Position numbers and translations under genes: made by a program
The notes under the pieces: model-generated
The model's database searches: none
Seen by the model: the letters and a program-made list of their open reading frames with translations, nothing else
Told to the model about the DNA's origin: nothing
Assembly: GCA_002428445.1 (NCBI GenBank)
Contig: DIWJ01000043.1
Coordinates: forward strand, 64,563 to 128,562
Direction of reading: 5' to 3'
DNA from: Syntrophaceae bacterium UBA6109
Lineage (GTDB): Bacteria > Desulfobacterota > Syntrophia > Syntrophales > UBA6109
DNA: 64,000 bases
In this document: in pieces, positions 54,921-63,964 of the stretch
How positions within the stretch are numbered: the stretch's first letter is position 1
How the letters are laid out: every line of letters begins with the position of its first letter

Positions 54921-55715
54921 CTATTCCAGGATCATAAAATTCAGTTGCCGGCCCGTATCGGCGCCATCCCGGCGGTGGGAGAAAAAAAGATCGGCGCCGC
55001 AGCGTGTGCACGCTTCCGACGTGATGATCCCCTTGTCGGGAACACCCGCTTCCACAAGCTGCATCCGGTTCGCGAACGGCAGATCGAACAGCCAACTGCC
55101 GGCACCGCTGTTGCGGAACCAGGAATTGCGGTCGCGCTCCGAATGCACCGCCTCATATACCGGCCGGTCCACTCTGTAACAGCAGGCGCCGATGGAGGGA
55201 CCGACGACCGCCAGCAGATCGGCTGGACGGCAGCCGTACGACTTCTGCATGCGATCGACGACCGCTCCCGCGATATTGGCGACCGTTCCTTTCCATCCGG
55301 CATGGGCGACGCCGATGGCGCGGCGGCGCGGGTCCAGCAGGAACACGGGCACGCAGTCCGCCGTCCGGACGGCGAGAGCCAATCCCGGACGATCCGTAAC
55401 GAGGGCATCGAATTCCCCGTTGTCCCCCACCTCCCGTACCGCGGGATCGCTGCCAACGACGAGGACTTTTTTCCCGTGCACCTGCCTGGCGAGGACAAAC
55501 CGCGAGACGGGTATCCGCAAGGCCGCGGAAAGAAGCTCCCAGTTCCGCCGCACGCAATCCCCGTTTCCGAGGCGGCTGCTGACATTGAGCCCGGTGAACG
55601 GGCCGTCGGCGACACCTCCGCGCTTTGTCAGAAAACCATGACGTACGAATTTGTGCGCCGCAAGCTCACGCGCTACAAAGTATCCGATCGGTCCCTCTTC
55701 GATGTAGTCAAGCAT
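54921..55715 (-). CDS. pgeF: YfiH/PgeF family purine nucleoside phosphorylase (laccase-domain protein)
   Basis: 264 residues of the family formerly called multicopper polyphenol oxidase; members act on adenosine and inosine, and PgeF edits peptidoglycan precursors. The zinc ligands and family motifs are visible: FVLARQVHGKKV (His), VRTADCVPVFLLD (Cys), GVAHAGWKGTVANI (His) and GPSIGACCYRVD. The start at 55715 overlaps rluD by 43 bp and has AAGGA upstream; pgeF after rluD is a common order. Confidence 0.92.
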   Translation of the reverse strand: MLDYIEEGPIGYFVARELAAHKFVRHGFLTKRGGVADGPFTGLNVSSRLGNGDCVRRNWELLSAALRIPVSRFVLARQVHGKKVLVVGSDPAVREVGDNGEFDALVTDRPGLALAVRTADCVPVFLLDPRRRAIGVAHAGWKGTVANIAGAVVDRMQKSYGCRPADLLAVVGPSIGACCYRVDRPVYEAVHSERDRNSWFRNSGAGSWLFDLPFANRMQLVEAGVPDKGIITSEACTRCGADLFFSHRRDGADTGRQLNFMILE

Positions 55716-56683
55716 CTCAGTCCTTCACAGACGGCTGCAATATCTTCCGGAAGCGGCGCGCAAAATGCGAGGGGTTTGCCGCTCAAGGGATGAAAGAATT
55801 CCAGACGGCAGGCGTGCAGGGCCTGCCGGTCCAGGAGCTGGAGGAGGCTCCGGGCGCGGGGATCGCGGACATTGCGGATCCTCCCCGGATTTCCGTACGT
55901 CTTGTCCCCGACGACGGGATGTCCCACGGAAGTCAGATGCACGCGAATCTGGTGCGTCCTTCCCGTTTCGATCCCGACGGTGAGAAGCGTCGCTTCCCCG
56001 TAGCGTTCCGCCACGCGCCAGGAGGTGACGGCCGGTTTTCCCCGCGGCGAGACGGCCGACATCTTCTTGCGGTCCGACGGATGACGGCCGACCGGCTTCT
56101 CGATCCGGCCCGTCTCCTCCCGCAGATCACCGAACACCAGGGCTCGATAGGTCTTGCTCACGAGCCTGTTCTTGAATTGTTCGGCAAGCCGTTGATGCGC
56201 CTCGTCCGATTTTGCAACGACCAGGAGCCCTGACGTGTCTTTGTCGAGACGGTGCACGATTCCCGGCCGCAACTCCCCTCCGATGCCCGAGAGGTCTCGG
56301 CAATGGGCGAGGACGGCGTGGACCAGCGTTCCCGTCCCGTGCCCGGCGGCCGGATGGACCACCATCCCCGCCGGCTTGTCGATGACCAGAATCGCCTTGT
56401 CCTCATAGAGGACAGTAAGCGGGATCTCTTCGGGAAGAAGGCGATAGGGCACCGGCCGGGGTTTGCTGTAGGATACGACTTCCCCCGGCCTCAGCCTGCG
56501 GCTCGGACGGCGGCAAACCACCCCGCCGATTTCGACCCTCCCCTTCTCAATCCACTTCTGCACCTGCGCGCGGGACAGAGACGCGTCCCGGGAGGTCAGA
56601 TACACGTCCAGCCGCAGACCGGCGTCTTCTTCTCCTGCGGCAGCAAGGGTTTCCCCGCCCGTATCTTCGGCTGTGCCTTCCAA
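55673..56683 (-). CDS. rluD: RluA/RluD-family ribosomal large subunit pseudouridine synthase
   Basis: 336 residues: S4 RNA-binding domain (SLSRAQVQKWIEKGRVEIGG), then the catalytic domain with VHRLDKDTSGLLVVAK (active-site Asp) and GRTHQIRVHLTSVGHPVVGD. It starts at a TTG (56683) with AAAGGA upstream. Most likely RluD, though RluC-type specificity cannot be excluded. It lies 18 bp after selA and overlaps pgeF. Confidence 0.92.
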   Translation of the reverse strand: MEGTAEDTGGETLAAAGEEDAGLRLDVYLTSRDASLSRAQVQKWIEKGRVEIGGVVCRRPSRRLRPGEVVSYSKPRPVPYRLLPEEIPLTVLYEDKAILVIDKPAGMVVHPAAGHGTGTLVHAVLAHCRDLSGIGGELRPGIVHRLDKDTSGLLVVAKSDEAHQRLAEQFKNRLVSKTYRALVFGDLREETGRIEKPVGRHPSDRKKMSAVSPRGKPAVTSWRVAERYGEATLLTVGIETGRTHQIRVHLTSVGHPVVGDKTYGNPGRIRNVRDPRARSLLQLLDRQALHACRLEFFHPLSGKPLAFCAPLPEDIAAVCEGLRCLTTSKRDRSDTL

Positions 56684-56701
56684 TCGGATGTCCTTTCCTT
56701 T

Positions 56702-58153
56702 TCAGCCGGATGATGCCGCGCCTTCGGGAGAGGAAATCGACGCGAGGCCTTGAATCAGCGCGGGGAATTCCTCCTCGGAAATCGTCCGAAGATCCATCAG
56801 CAGCTCGTCATCGGAAATCCGCGCCACGATCGGCACTTTCAGCCGGCGGAGCCGTTTTTCAAGCTCGTTTACCCCGAAGATTGTTGAGCGGACCGCGACG
56901 AGCGACGTGGGAATCTCCCGGGTCGGCAGCGAGCCGCCTCCGGCCAGAGACGTCCCTTTCTTTACGGCGAAGGTCAGGGACGGCGGACAGATCTTCCGCA
57001 GCCGCCGCGCCAGTTTCTTCGCGCGGAGAGCAACGGCCTCGACCGGCTCCGTCAGCGCCCGCAGGACGGGCAGAACCTCGCATGCCTCACGGGGACGAAG
57101 ATATTGAATCAGTGTCGCCTCCAGCGCTGCAAGCGTAAACTTGTCGATGCGGAGGGCCCGGGTCAGGGGATTTTTTTTCATGCGTCCCAGGAGATCCTTC
57201 CGGCCGAGAATCACGCCCGACTGGGGACCGCCGAGAAGTTTGTCGCCGCTGAAGGTGACGACGTCCGCGCCTTCGGCCAGCACCTCCTGTACGGTGGGTT
57301 CGTGTTCCAGGCCGTAGGACGTGAGGTCAACGAGGCAGCCGCTGCCCAGATCGCTCATGACGGGGATTCCCCGTTTCTTAGCCAATCCGGCAAGATCGGC
57401 CAGGCCGACCTCTTCCGTAAAACCGACGATCCGGTAATTGCTGGTATGGACCTTCAGAATCAGGGCGGTCTGATCGCTGCAGGCCCCCTCATAATCCGAC
57501 AAGTGGGTGCGGTTCGTCGTCCCCACTTCCCGCAGATGCGCCCCGCTTCGTTCCATGACGTCGGGAATGCGGAACTCGCCGCCAATCTCGATCAGTTCCC
57601 CTCGGGATACCACGGCTTCGCGGTTCCTCGCGAGCGTGTTCAGAACCAGGAGCACCGCCGCTGCATTGTTGTTGACGACAAGCGCATCCTCGGACCCCGT
57701 GAGACTGCACAGGAGGTCCCCGACATGGTCGTAGCGCAGGCCCCTGCACCCGCGTTCCAGGTCGAATTCGAGATTCGAATACCCCGCTCCCACCTCTTCA
57801 ATGCGGGCGATGGCATCCCGGCACAGGGGAGCGCGGCCAAGGTTGGTGTGGATAATAATGCCCGTGGCATTGATGACCTTGCGCAGCCGCCGACGCCGCA
57901 TCTCCTCGATCCGGGACGCGACCGTCTCGGCCGCCTCTTTGATCGCGGGGATGCGGAACGATGAGAGATCAACGCCGCGGAGGATTTCCGAGCGAAGGGA
58001 TTCGACGACATCACGACAGGCCGTTCGAACGATTTCCCGTGCGAAGCCAGCGATTTCTGCCCTCTTCTGCAGGATCAGCAGAATTTCGTCGATTTTCGGA
58101 AGGCCGCGAAGCAGTTCCTTCCGCCTGTCCTCGATTTCCTTGCGTGCCGCCAT
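56702..58153 (-). CDS. selA: L-seryl-tRNA(Sec) selenium transferase
   Basis: Converts seryl-tRNA(Sec) to selenocysteinyl-tRNA(Sec) with selenophosphate. 483 residues: N-terminal tRNA-binding helices, INATGIIIHTNLGRAPL, LVNNNAAAVLLVLN-type segment (VVNNNAAAVLL) and the PLP Lys305 in FSGDKLLGGPQSG. ATG at 58153 preceded by AAGGAG. selB and selC would be expected nearby in many genomes but are not in this window; repeat copy C sits just upstream. Confidence 0.95.
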   Translation of the reverse strand: MAARKEIEDRRKELLRGLPKIDEILLILQKRAEIAGFAREIVRTACRDVVESLRSEILRGVDLSSFRIPAIKEAAETVASRIEEMRRRRLRKVINATGIIIHTNLGRAPLCRDAIARIEEVGAGYSNLEFDLERGCRGLRYDHVGDLLCSLTGSEDALVVNNNAAAVLLVLNTLARNREAVVSRGELIEIGGEFRIPDVMERSGAHLREVGTTNRTHLSDYEGACSDQTALILKVHTSNYRIVGFTEEVGLADLAGLAKKRGIPVMSDLGSGCLVDLTSYGLEHEPTVQEVLAEGADVVTFSGDKLLGGPQSGVILGRKDLLGRMKKNPLTRALRIDKFTLAALEATLIQYLRPREACEVLPVLRALTEPVEAVALRAKKLARRLRKICPPSLTFAVKKGTSLAGGGSLPTREIPTSLVAVRSTIFGVNELEKRLRRLKVPIVARISDDELLMDLRTISEEEFPALIQGLASISSPEGAASSG

Positions 58154-58207
58154 AGCCGATACTCCTTACTTATGCCCTTCAAAGACTCTTGCTGACAATG
58201 CCCGCGC

Positions 58208-58311
58208 ATTGAAGCTCTCCCAATCAAGCTCCGGAGAATCTCCTTTCCCCAAGGAAAGGATCGTGAACATCATTCGCTCGCTTACCCCGCGGCCGGATTC
58301 AATATCCGGCC
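58208..58311 (+). repeat. Structured dispersed repeat, copy C
   Basis: Starts ATTGAAGCTCTCC. Compared with copy A, the left arm of hairpin 1 is altered (CAATC for GGAGC), leaving a weak stem. Hairpin 2 is CCTTTCC/GGAAAGG (58242-58248 with 58253-58259), a different sequence from copy A but the same 7-bp pairing. A 30-nt block ending in CCCCGCGGC is identical to copy A; the element then jumps to CCGGATTCAA, as if about 25 nt had been deleted, forming GGCCGGAT/ATCCGGCC (58291-58298 with 58304-58311). It contains the stop codon of the radical SAM gene. Confidence 0.85.
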
Positions 58312-59549
58312 CGTGCCCGGCAATAGTGGCGGAAATTGTTCACCGCGGTGAAGAACTCCCGCATCAGGATCACCCAGACATACCGGCCGCGATCCGTAAG
58401 CCGGAAGTACGGCCTTTGGTAGCGAATGGCGCCTGCCGCGCCGAATGCGAGGATCTCGCCCCACAGGTAACGCCAGGAACCGCCGAACTTATTTTTTAAC
58501 TCGGCCATATCCACCTTCATGCCGAAAAGCCGCATAAGGAAATCGTAGCGGACTCGGTCGTGGACCGAAAAGGGTTGGACGGCCAGCAGGGGTAGGACCG
58601 GTTTATCCCGCAGCAGCATCGATATATAAGCGGCGATATCGAACGTATTGGCATAACAGGTCCCACCAAGATAGCCGATCGATCCGCTGCCCAGGCCTGC
58701 GTACTCGTCATAGGCGACGATGTACTCGTCGATCATGGCCTCCTTGCGGGAAAAACACCAGGCGGAAGAGAAACGATACTCCGGGGAGAGACGGCGCGCG
58801 ATCATTTCATACAGCCGCGCCTCCTTGTCCCGGTCAATTTCGCCGAAGGTTTGTCGAACGGTTTCTTTCGTCATATCCGACACCATGAGCGGATAATAGG
58901 TGACCTGATCGAGGCCCAGGTTCAAGATCGTCGCCAGGTCCCGCTCGACCATCGTTTCGGTCTGGGAGGGAAAATTAAAGATCATATCGGCATTGAGGGT
59001 ATCAAAACGCCCTCTTGTCTCCTTCAAACGGGCGGCGATGACATCCCCTCGTCCGTATTTTTCCAGACGATCCATCTGCCGCAGCAGGCTGTCGTCGAAG
59101 CTCTGAACGCCTACGGACAGACGATTGACACCGGCGCGTTTCAGGACATCCAGCCGATCCGGCGTGAGGTGATCGGGATTCGTCTCCACGGAGATCTCGC
59201 GGATGGCGAAGTGGTCTCTTGCCGTCTCCAGCGTCTGTTCGAGTTCGTCAATCAGCACGGTGGGTGTCCCGCCGCCGACATAGATTCCTCCGAAATTGTA
59301 GCCGAGATCACGGTACAGGGATATTTCCCTGCGCAGAGCGCGGAAATATTCCCGGCAGAGAGCTTCCGAAAAGACAACACGGTGGAAGGAGCAATAGGGG
59401 CAGAGTCTCTCGCAAAAGGGAATATGGATATAGAGAAGCCCCGGCGTCCGGGCGCTTCCCTCGGGAAGACGCAGCGGCAGGCTGTCCGAGAAGCGCATGG
59501 CCTTCGTAAAGGTGTTACGGGCGACCTGTGCGACCAGTTGATGAATCAA
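58299..59549 (-). CDS. HemW-like / coproporphyrinogen III oxidase-family radical SAM protein
   Basis: 416 residues from a TTG at 59549. The radical SAM cluster motif is HIPFCERLCPYCSF (CxxxCxxC), followed by GGGTPT, SVETNPDHL, VGVQSFDD and a HemW_C-like winged-helix end (RYVWVILMREFF). Such proteins are anaerobic haem chaperones or related enzymes, and true HemN activity is not implied. The start is uncertain: an ATG at 59660 adds a stretch without family resemblance and an ATG at 59498 would trim a conserved helix (LVAQVARNTFTKAMRF). The stop codon TGA (58301-58299) lies in repeat copy C. Confidence 0.82.
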   Translation of the reverse strand: MIHQLVAQVARNTFTKAMRFSDSLPLRLPEGSARTPGLLYIHIPFCERLCPYCSFHRVVFSEALCREYFRALRREISLYRDLGYNFGGIYVGGGTPTVLIDELEQTLETARDHFAIREISVETNPDHLTPDRLDVLKRAGVNRLSVGVQSFDDSLLRQMDRLEKYGRGDVIAARLKETRGRFDTLNADMIFNFPSQTETMVERDLATILNLGLDQVTYYPLMVSDMTKETVRQTFGEIDRDKEARLYEMIARRLSPEYRFSSAWCFSRKEAMIDEYIVAYDEYAGLGSGSIGYLGGTCYANTFDIAAYISMLLRDKPVLPLLAVQPFSVHDRVRYDFLMRLFGMKVDMAELKNKFGGSWRYLWGEILAFGAAGAIRYQRPYFRLTDRGRYVWVILMREFFTAVNNFRHYCRARAGY

Positions 59550-59779
59550 TGCGAAAACACCGATCTGACCGGGAACGAACCCTTGCCAGCTCCCATCGGG
59601 CGGGGACTTCGGGGAGAGGCAAATATCACGGTTCGACCCGATCCATGGGATACAGCGCACGAGACCGCTACGTACCAGACATTCGCCGATTTATCAAGAA
59701 TGTTCAATCGATTCGCATCTTGAAATAGCGTGCAGGCGGTGGTATAGCCTTGGCAATTAAAGAACAGGGATTTCAAGCA

Positions 59780-60349
59780 ATGGCCGGATACAAGATCCTG
59801 ACACTCTGGAACGAAAAAAACCTCAACGAAGACGAGAGCCGGATTCTCAGGGCTCCATGCCGGGAGGCGGCGATTCCATTCGACAAGTCTGCTTTGGACG
59901 ATATCGAGACCCTTGTCGATGCGTTCCTGGAAAGAGACGATGCCCTGGGTCTTGCCGCACCCCAGATCGGCATCTCCAGACGCATGATCGTCTTTCGCAA
60001 CAAGGGATTCGACGATTCCTCGGAATGGACGAAAAGCGAAGAGAATTACGACATCCTGATCAACCCGCGCATCACCCAGGAAAGGGGAGAAAAAATCGTC
60101 CTTTCGGAAGGATGCCTGTCCTGCCCGGAAATTCGCGTCGATATCGGTCGTTTTCCGGAAATCAAGGTGCGGGCGCTGGATCGCAGCGGCAAGAAGATCA
60201 ACAAGCGTTACACGGATTTTCTGGCGAGGGTCGTCCAACACGAGATCGACCATCTGGATGGCAGGTTGATCGTCGACTACGAAGGGACGCTCTATTACCC
60301 CAAGAAGCGGCAGGCCCTCTTCGAACGTCTTTTTCCGCCGGAACCTTGA
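59780..60349 (+). CDS. def: Peptide deformylase
   Basis: Removes the N-formyl group from new proteins. 189 residues with the three motifs intact: GLAAPQIG, EGCLSCPE (Cys metal ligand) and QHEIDHLDG (two His, one Glu). The ATG at 59780 (MAGYKILTLWNEKN) with AGGGA upstream is preferred over a TTG at 59750. Single gene, divergent from the radical SAM gene, ending 36 bp before a strong terminator. Confidence 0.95.
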   Translation: MAGYKILTLWNEKNLNEDESRILRAPCREAAIPFDKSALDDIETLVDAFLERDDALGLAAPQIGISRRMIVFRNKGFDDSSEWTKSEENYDILINPRITQERGEKIVLSEGCLSCPEIRVDIGRFPEIKVRALDRSGKKINKRYTDFLARVVQHEIDHLDGRLIVDYEGTLYYPKKRQALFERLFPPEP

Positions 60350-60385
60350 TCCTCCCTCTCGTGCCGCCCGCTTGCATCACCCCCC

Positions 60386-60423
60386 AAAACGATGCCCCCG
60401 GATTTCTCCGGGGGCATCGTTTT
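60386..60423. terminator. Strong bidirectional terminator
   Basis: Seventeen-bp perfect stem (AAAACGATGCCCCCGGA at 60386-60402 with 60407-60423, loop TTTC) with a T-rich arm on both strands. It serves def on the plus strand and the small membrane protein gene on the minus strand. Confidence 0.92.
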
Positions 60424-60456
60424 GTCCTTCGCGTTGGCATGCGGAGCGGATTGGGC

Positions 60457-60735
60457 TCAGCTCACCAGCGCCTTCAGGGTCTCCACCACAGGCGAGGTAA
60501 ACAACGCAACCAGCAAGGTGTAAAGCGCAAAAGAACCGATCGCCTCGCTCAGATACAGCTTCGTGTATTTGTGTTTGAGCGAAACGATGATGAGCCCACC
60601 CACAACAAGGCATCCCAGTTGAAAATAGGGGAAAGCGGAAGACCCGGCAACCGCATATTCCGCATAGCCGAACGATGCAGTCGTCAGGAGGACGAAGGCC
60701 GTCAGCATCATGGTCTGCAATGTCCGTTTCATCAT
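60457..60735 (-). CDS. Small membrane protein of unknown function
   Basis: 92 residues, not recognised. A cleavable signal peptide is likely (MMKRTLQTMMLTAFVLLTTA, then FGYAEY), followed by two hydrophobic helices (FQLGCLVVGGLIIVSL and AIGSFALYTLLVALF) separated by KHKYTKLYLSE. A very good ribosome-binding site (AAGGAGG) precedes two adjacent ATGs (60735 and 60732); either could be the start. It is a single-gene unit between a bidirectional terminator and a possible sigma-54 promoter, suggesting regulated expression of an envelope protein. Confidence 0.7.
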   Translation of the reverse strand: MMKRTLQTMMLTAFVLLTTASFGYAEYAVAGSSAFPYFQLGCLVVGGLIIVSLKHKYTKLYLSEAIGSFALYTLLVALFTSPVVETLKALVS

Positions 60736-61053
60736 CGATTCCTCCTTGAGAGCAAGACGACAGGAAAATCCCTGCCGCTCGTTCTTCAAGAAAAAACCGT
60801 GCCAACAAGCCATTCCCCGGCCTGATAAATTCCAACTTATGAATATGAATGGTTTTTTAAGGAATGATCGGCAGAGAGCTTCTGCGACCGTCCGCTTCCT
60901 CAGCAGTGTCAGGACGACGGAACGTTCAAGGCATTGAATGAAACATTCGCCGTTTCCCCTTCGCGCAACGCTGATTCAAATTTGCTTTCCCCGGAAAAAG
61001 GATCGAAGAAACGAAGGCCTCGCTTGCCGGGGGCGGATGCAGCGCCCGATCCT
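60736..61053. promoter_or_regulatory. Intergenic region with a possible sigma-54 (-24/-12) promoter
   Basis: 318 bp. On the minus strand TTGGCACG (60805-60798), four bases, then TTTCT (60793-60789) resembles the sigma-54 consensus TTGGCACG-N4-TTGCT, except that the conserved G of the -12 element is T. The start site near 60777 would give about a 42-nt leader for the small membrane protein. The rest of the gap shows no convincing gene. Confidence 0.3.
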
Positions 61054-61719
61054 CTATTGGTCGGCGCGCTCCCGTGAAAGCATCAGGAGTTTGGCTTCCT
61101 TGGCTTCCTTGATGTGGGAGGCGATGGTTTGCTTGGCCAGCACAACCTTGCGATCCCTAATCATTTCGTAGAGCTCCGCATGTTGTGCCGCGGTGATGAG
61201 CAATCGGCTGGGAGGCAGGAGTTCTACGCGGGAGCGCAGATAACTGTGCTCGAAGATGCTTCGCAATTGCTTGAGGATCGCCTGGTTCTTCGACATCGCT
61301 GCGATCTGCCAGTGAAACTCGGCATCCAACAACAGTTTTCGCCGGTCATACATCTGGATTTCGTGATTCTTGTGGCTCAGCATCATCTGATGGAGGACTT
61401 CCAGATCTTCAGGCGTTTGATTTCTGATCGCCTGCTCAACCGCGTAAACCTCCAATATCTGCCGCAGATCGAACAGATCTTCAATTTCGCGGATGTCAAT
61501 TCTCTTGACGTAGTAACCGATGTTCGGTATTCGCTCGACAAATCCTTCCTGTTCAAGTTTGCATAGCGCCAGTTGCACCGGCGTCGAACTCATACCGAGT
61601 ACCACGGCCAATTCGCGATAGATGAGCTTCTGGCCGGGAGAAATTCTCTGGCAGAAAATCATGTTTTTCAATTGCAGGTACGCTTTCTGGATGAGATTTT
61701 CCGTAACTTCTTTCAGCAT
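61054..61719 (-). CDS. GntR-family (FCD-type) transcription regulator
   Basis: 221 residues. N-terminal winged helix (LIYRELAVVLGMSSTPVQLALCKLEQEGFV, with the helix-turn-helix at about 33-58) and a C-terminal all-helical FCD ligand domain with the metal-binding residues spread over DAEFHWQ, IFEHSYLRSR, QHAELYE and ASHIKEAKE. Such regulators sense small organic acids. It is 56 bp downstream of sucD on the same strand, so it may respond to a C4 dicarboxylate or acyl compound; this is inference from location. Confidence 0.88.
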   Translation of the reverse strand: MLKEVTENLIQKAYLQLKNMIFCQRISPGQKLIYRELAVVLGMSSTPVQLALCKLEQEGFVERIPNIGYYVKRIDIREIEDLFDLRQILEVYAVEQAIRNQTPEDLEVLHQMMLSHKNHEIQMYDRRKLLLDAEFHWQIAAMSKNQAILKQLRSIFEHSYLRSRVELLPPSRLLITAAQHAELYEMIRDRKVVLAKQTIASHIKEAKEAKLLMLSRERADQ

Positions 61720-61775
61720 ATTCCGACCTCGAAGGTCTTCTCGTCACCAAAAAGCGTACCCTGCAATCGGTCCGG

Positions 61776-62660
61776 TTACCGTTTCTTTTTCTTCTTGAGG
61801 ATTTCCTGCACGCGTCTGCCGATTTCGGCCGGGTTCTTCTCGATGGCGACGCCCGCTTTCTCCAGGGCCAGGAACTTCTCCGCCGCCGTACCCTTCCCGC
61901 CCGAGATGATCGCACCCGCGTGGCCCATCCGCCGCCCGGGAGGCGCAGTCCGGCCTGCAATGAACGATACCACCGGCTTCGTCACACAAGACTGAATGAA
62001 CTCCGCTGCCTCTTCCTCCGCCGTGCCTCCGATCTCTCCGATCATCACGATCGCTTCCGTCCCCTTGTCCTTCTGAAACAAATCCAGAATATCCAGGAAT
62101 CCGCTCCCCGCGATCGGGTCGCCTCCGATCCCCACCGACGTCGACTGCCCGATCTTCAGGCCCGTCAACTGCCAGATCACCTCGTACGTCAACGTCCCAC
62201 TCCGGGATACGACTCCGACCTTCCCCGACTTGTGAATGAAGTTCGGCATAAACCCGATCTTCCCCACACCAGGCGTCGTGATCCCGGGACAGTTCGGTCC
62301 GATCATCCGCGCCCCGCTCCCCTTCAACGCCTGCTTCACACGGATCATATCCGATACCGGGATCCCCTCCGTCATGCACACCACGAGTCCGATCCCGGCT
62401 TCCACCGCTTCGAGCACCGCGTCGGCCGAAAATCCCGCCGGCGTGTAGATTGCCGAAACGTTCGCCCCCTGTTTTTCTATCGCATCCACAACGCGGCTGT
62501 ATACCGGAATTCCGTCCAGTTCCGTACCGCCCTTCCCGGGCGTCACTCCTGCAACCACCTTCGTCCCGAACGTCAAGGACTCGCGCGTGTGAAAACTCCC
62601 CTCCGAGCCCGTGATCCCCTGCACCACCACCCGCGATCCCTTATCCAACAAGATTGCCAT
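61776..62660 (-). CDS. sucD: Succinate-CoA ligase (ADP-forming) alpha subunit
   Basis: CoA-binding, phosphohistidine-carrying subunit of 294 residues. CoA fold: [25 protein letters not shown] start (IGITGSEG pattern as [11 protein letters not shown]), [20 protein letters not shown] and the active-site His in [11 protein letters not shown]. It interconverts succinyl-CoA and succinate with nucleotide phosphorylation. It lies 33 bp after sucC. Confidence 0.96.
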   Translation of the reverse strand: MAILLDKGSRVVVQGITGSEGSFHTRESLTFGTKVVAGVTPGKGGTELDGIPVYSRVVDAIEKQGANVSAIYTPAGFSADAVLEAVEAGIGLVVCMTEGIPVSDMIRVKQALKGSGARMIGPNCPGITTPGVGKIGFMPNFIHKSGKVGVVSRSGTLTYEVIWQLTGLKIGQSTSVGIGGDPIAGSGFLDILDLFQKDKGTEAIVMIGEIGGTAEEEAAEFIQSCVTKPVVSFIAGRTAPPGRRMGHAGAIISGGKGTAAEKFLALEKAGVAIEKNPAEIGRRVQEILKKKKKR

Positions 62661-62693
62661 CTTCTCTTCTCCCTCGTGGTATTCTCAAGAAGC

Positions 62694-63857
62694 TCAGCGG
62701 ATCAACCCCACCGCCTTCTCCGCCGCCTCGTACAGTCCTTCCGCCACCGTGAATTTCAGGCCCGATTCGTTCAGCATCCTCCGGCCTTCCGCCACGTTCG
62801 TGCCCTGCAAACGAACCACCATCGGCAGCTTCAAATCGATCTTCCCCGCCGCCTGGATCAATCCCTCCGCCACCCGGTCGCACCGCAGGATCCCGCCGAA
62901 TATGTTCACCAGGATGCACTTCACGTTCGGGTCCGACGTCAGTATCCGGAACGCCTTCTCGATCTGCTCTGCTGACGCGCCCCCGCCGACATCCAGAAAG
63001 TTCGCCGGCTCTCCGCCCGCCATCTTGATCAGGTCCATCGTCGTCATCGCCAGGCCCGCCCCGTTCACCATGCACCCTACGTTCCCATCCAGCTTGATGT
63101 AGTTCACTCCCGTATTCTTCGCCATCACCTCCAACGGGTCCTCTTCGTCCGGGTCACGCAACTCCCGTATTTCCGGATGACGGTTTAACCCGTCATCGTC
63201 AAAATTCACCTTCGCGTCCACCGCCGTCAACGCCCCGCCCTTTACGACCGCCAGCGGGTTGATCTCCACGAGCGAACAGTCCTTCTCCACAAACATCCGG
63301 TACAGATTCCGCACCATCTCACAAAACGCTTTCTCCTGCTCCTTGTTCAGTCCCAACGCTCCCGACAGCTTCCGACCCTGAAATGGGCTGAATCCCACCG
63401 CCGGGTGGATCGCGCACTTCACGATCTTCTCCGGGCTCTTCGCCGCCACCGCCTCGATATCCATGCCACCTGCCTCCGAGGCCATGATCACCACGCACTC
63501 CCGGCCCCGCGACCGGTCCACCAGCATCCCTAGGTACAGCTCCCGTTCAACCTCCGACGCCTCTTCCACCAAGACCCGCCGTACCTTCTTCCCTTCCGGA
63601 CCCGTCTGGTGAGTCACCAGCGTCATCCCCAGGATCGACTGCGCCGCCGCATAGGCCTCATTCGGTGTCTTCGCCAGCTTGATCCCGCCACCTTTTCCCC
63701 GACCGCCCGCATGGATCTGCGCCTTCACCACCACCGTACAGCCCAGTTCCGATGCCAACGATCTCACTTTTTCGGGTGTCGTCGATACACGGCCCCGCGG
63801 CACGGGGATCCCGTATTCCTTCATGATCTCCTTCGCCTGATACTCGTGGATCTTCAT
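62694..63857 (-). CDS. sucC: Succinate-CoA ligase (ADP-forming) beta subunit
   Basis: ATP-grasp subunit of 387 residues: MKIHEYQAKEIMKEYGIPVP, AQIHAGGRGKGGGIKLA, LVEINPLAVVKGG, CMVNGAGLAMTTMD, FLDVGGGASAEQI and VNIFGGILRCD. All are typical. The ATG at 63857 follows GAGGTGAGC; a GTG three codons upstream is possible. With sucD it forms a complete enzyme. Confidence 0.96.
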   Translation of the reverse strand: MKIHEYQAKEIMKEYGIPVPRGRVSTTPEKVRSLASELGCTVVVKAQIHAGGRGKGGGIKLAKTPNEAYAAAQSILGMTLVTHQTGPEGKKVRRVLVEEASEVERELYLGMLVDRSRGRECVVIMASEAGGMDIEAVAAKSPEKIVKCAIHPAVGFSPFQGRKLSGALGLNKEQEKAFCEMVRNLYRMFVEKDCSLVEINPLAVVKGGALTAVDAKVNFDDDGLNRHPEIRELRDPDEEDPLEVMAKNTGVNYIKLDGNVGCMVNGAGLAMTTMDLIKMAGGEPANFLDVGGGASAEQIEKAFRILTSDPNVKCILVNIFGGILRCDRVAEGLIQAAGKIDLKLPMVVRLQGTNVAEGRRMLNESGLKFTVAEGLYEAAEKAVGLIR

Positions 63858-63892
63858 CCAGCTCACCTCACTTCGTCAAATCGCTCTTTGAA

Positions 63893-63922
63893 AAAATGTC
63901 CTGCCCCAGGGCAGGACATTTT
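63893..63922 (-). terminator. Hairpin terminator upstream of sucC
   Basis: Fourteen-bp stem (AAAATGTCCTGCCC at 63893-63906 with GGGCAGGACATTTT at 63909-63922) with A/T arms on both sides, between the gene at the right edge and sucC. On the minus strand it ends in TTTTTT. It should terminate or attenuate transcription coming from the right. Confidence 0.8.
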
Positions 63923-63964
63923 CATGATCCCGGCAACAACGGATCCCGCAAGATCGCCGCGGCG

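Noticed and set aside
60710..60937. 75-codon plus-strand frame in the gap upstream of the small membrane protein gene
   Set aside because: Lacks a ribosome-binding site and overlaps the start of the opposite gene; looks like chance.
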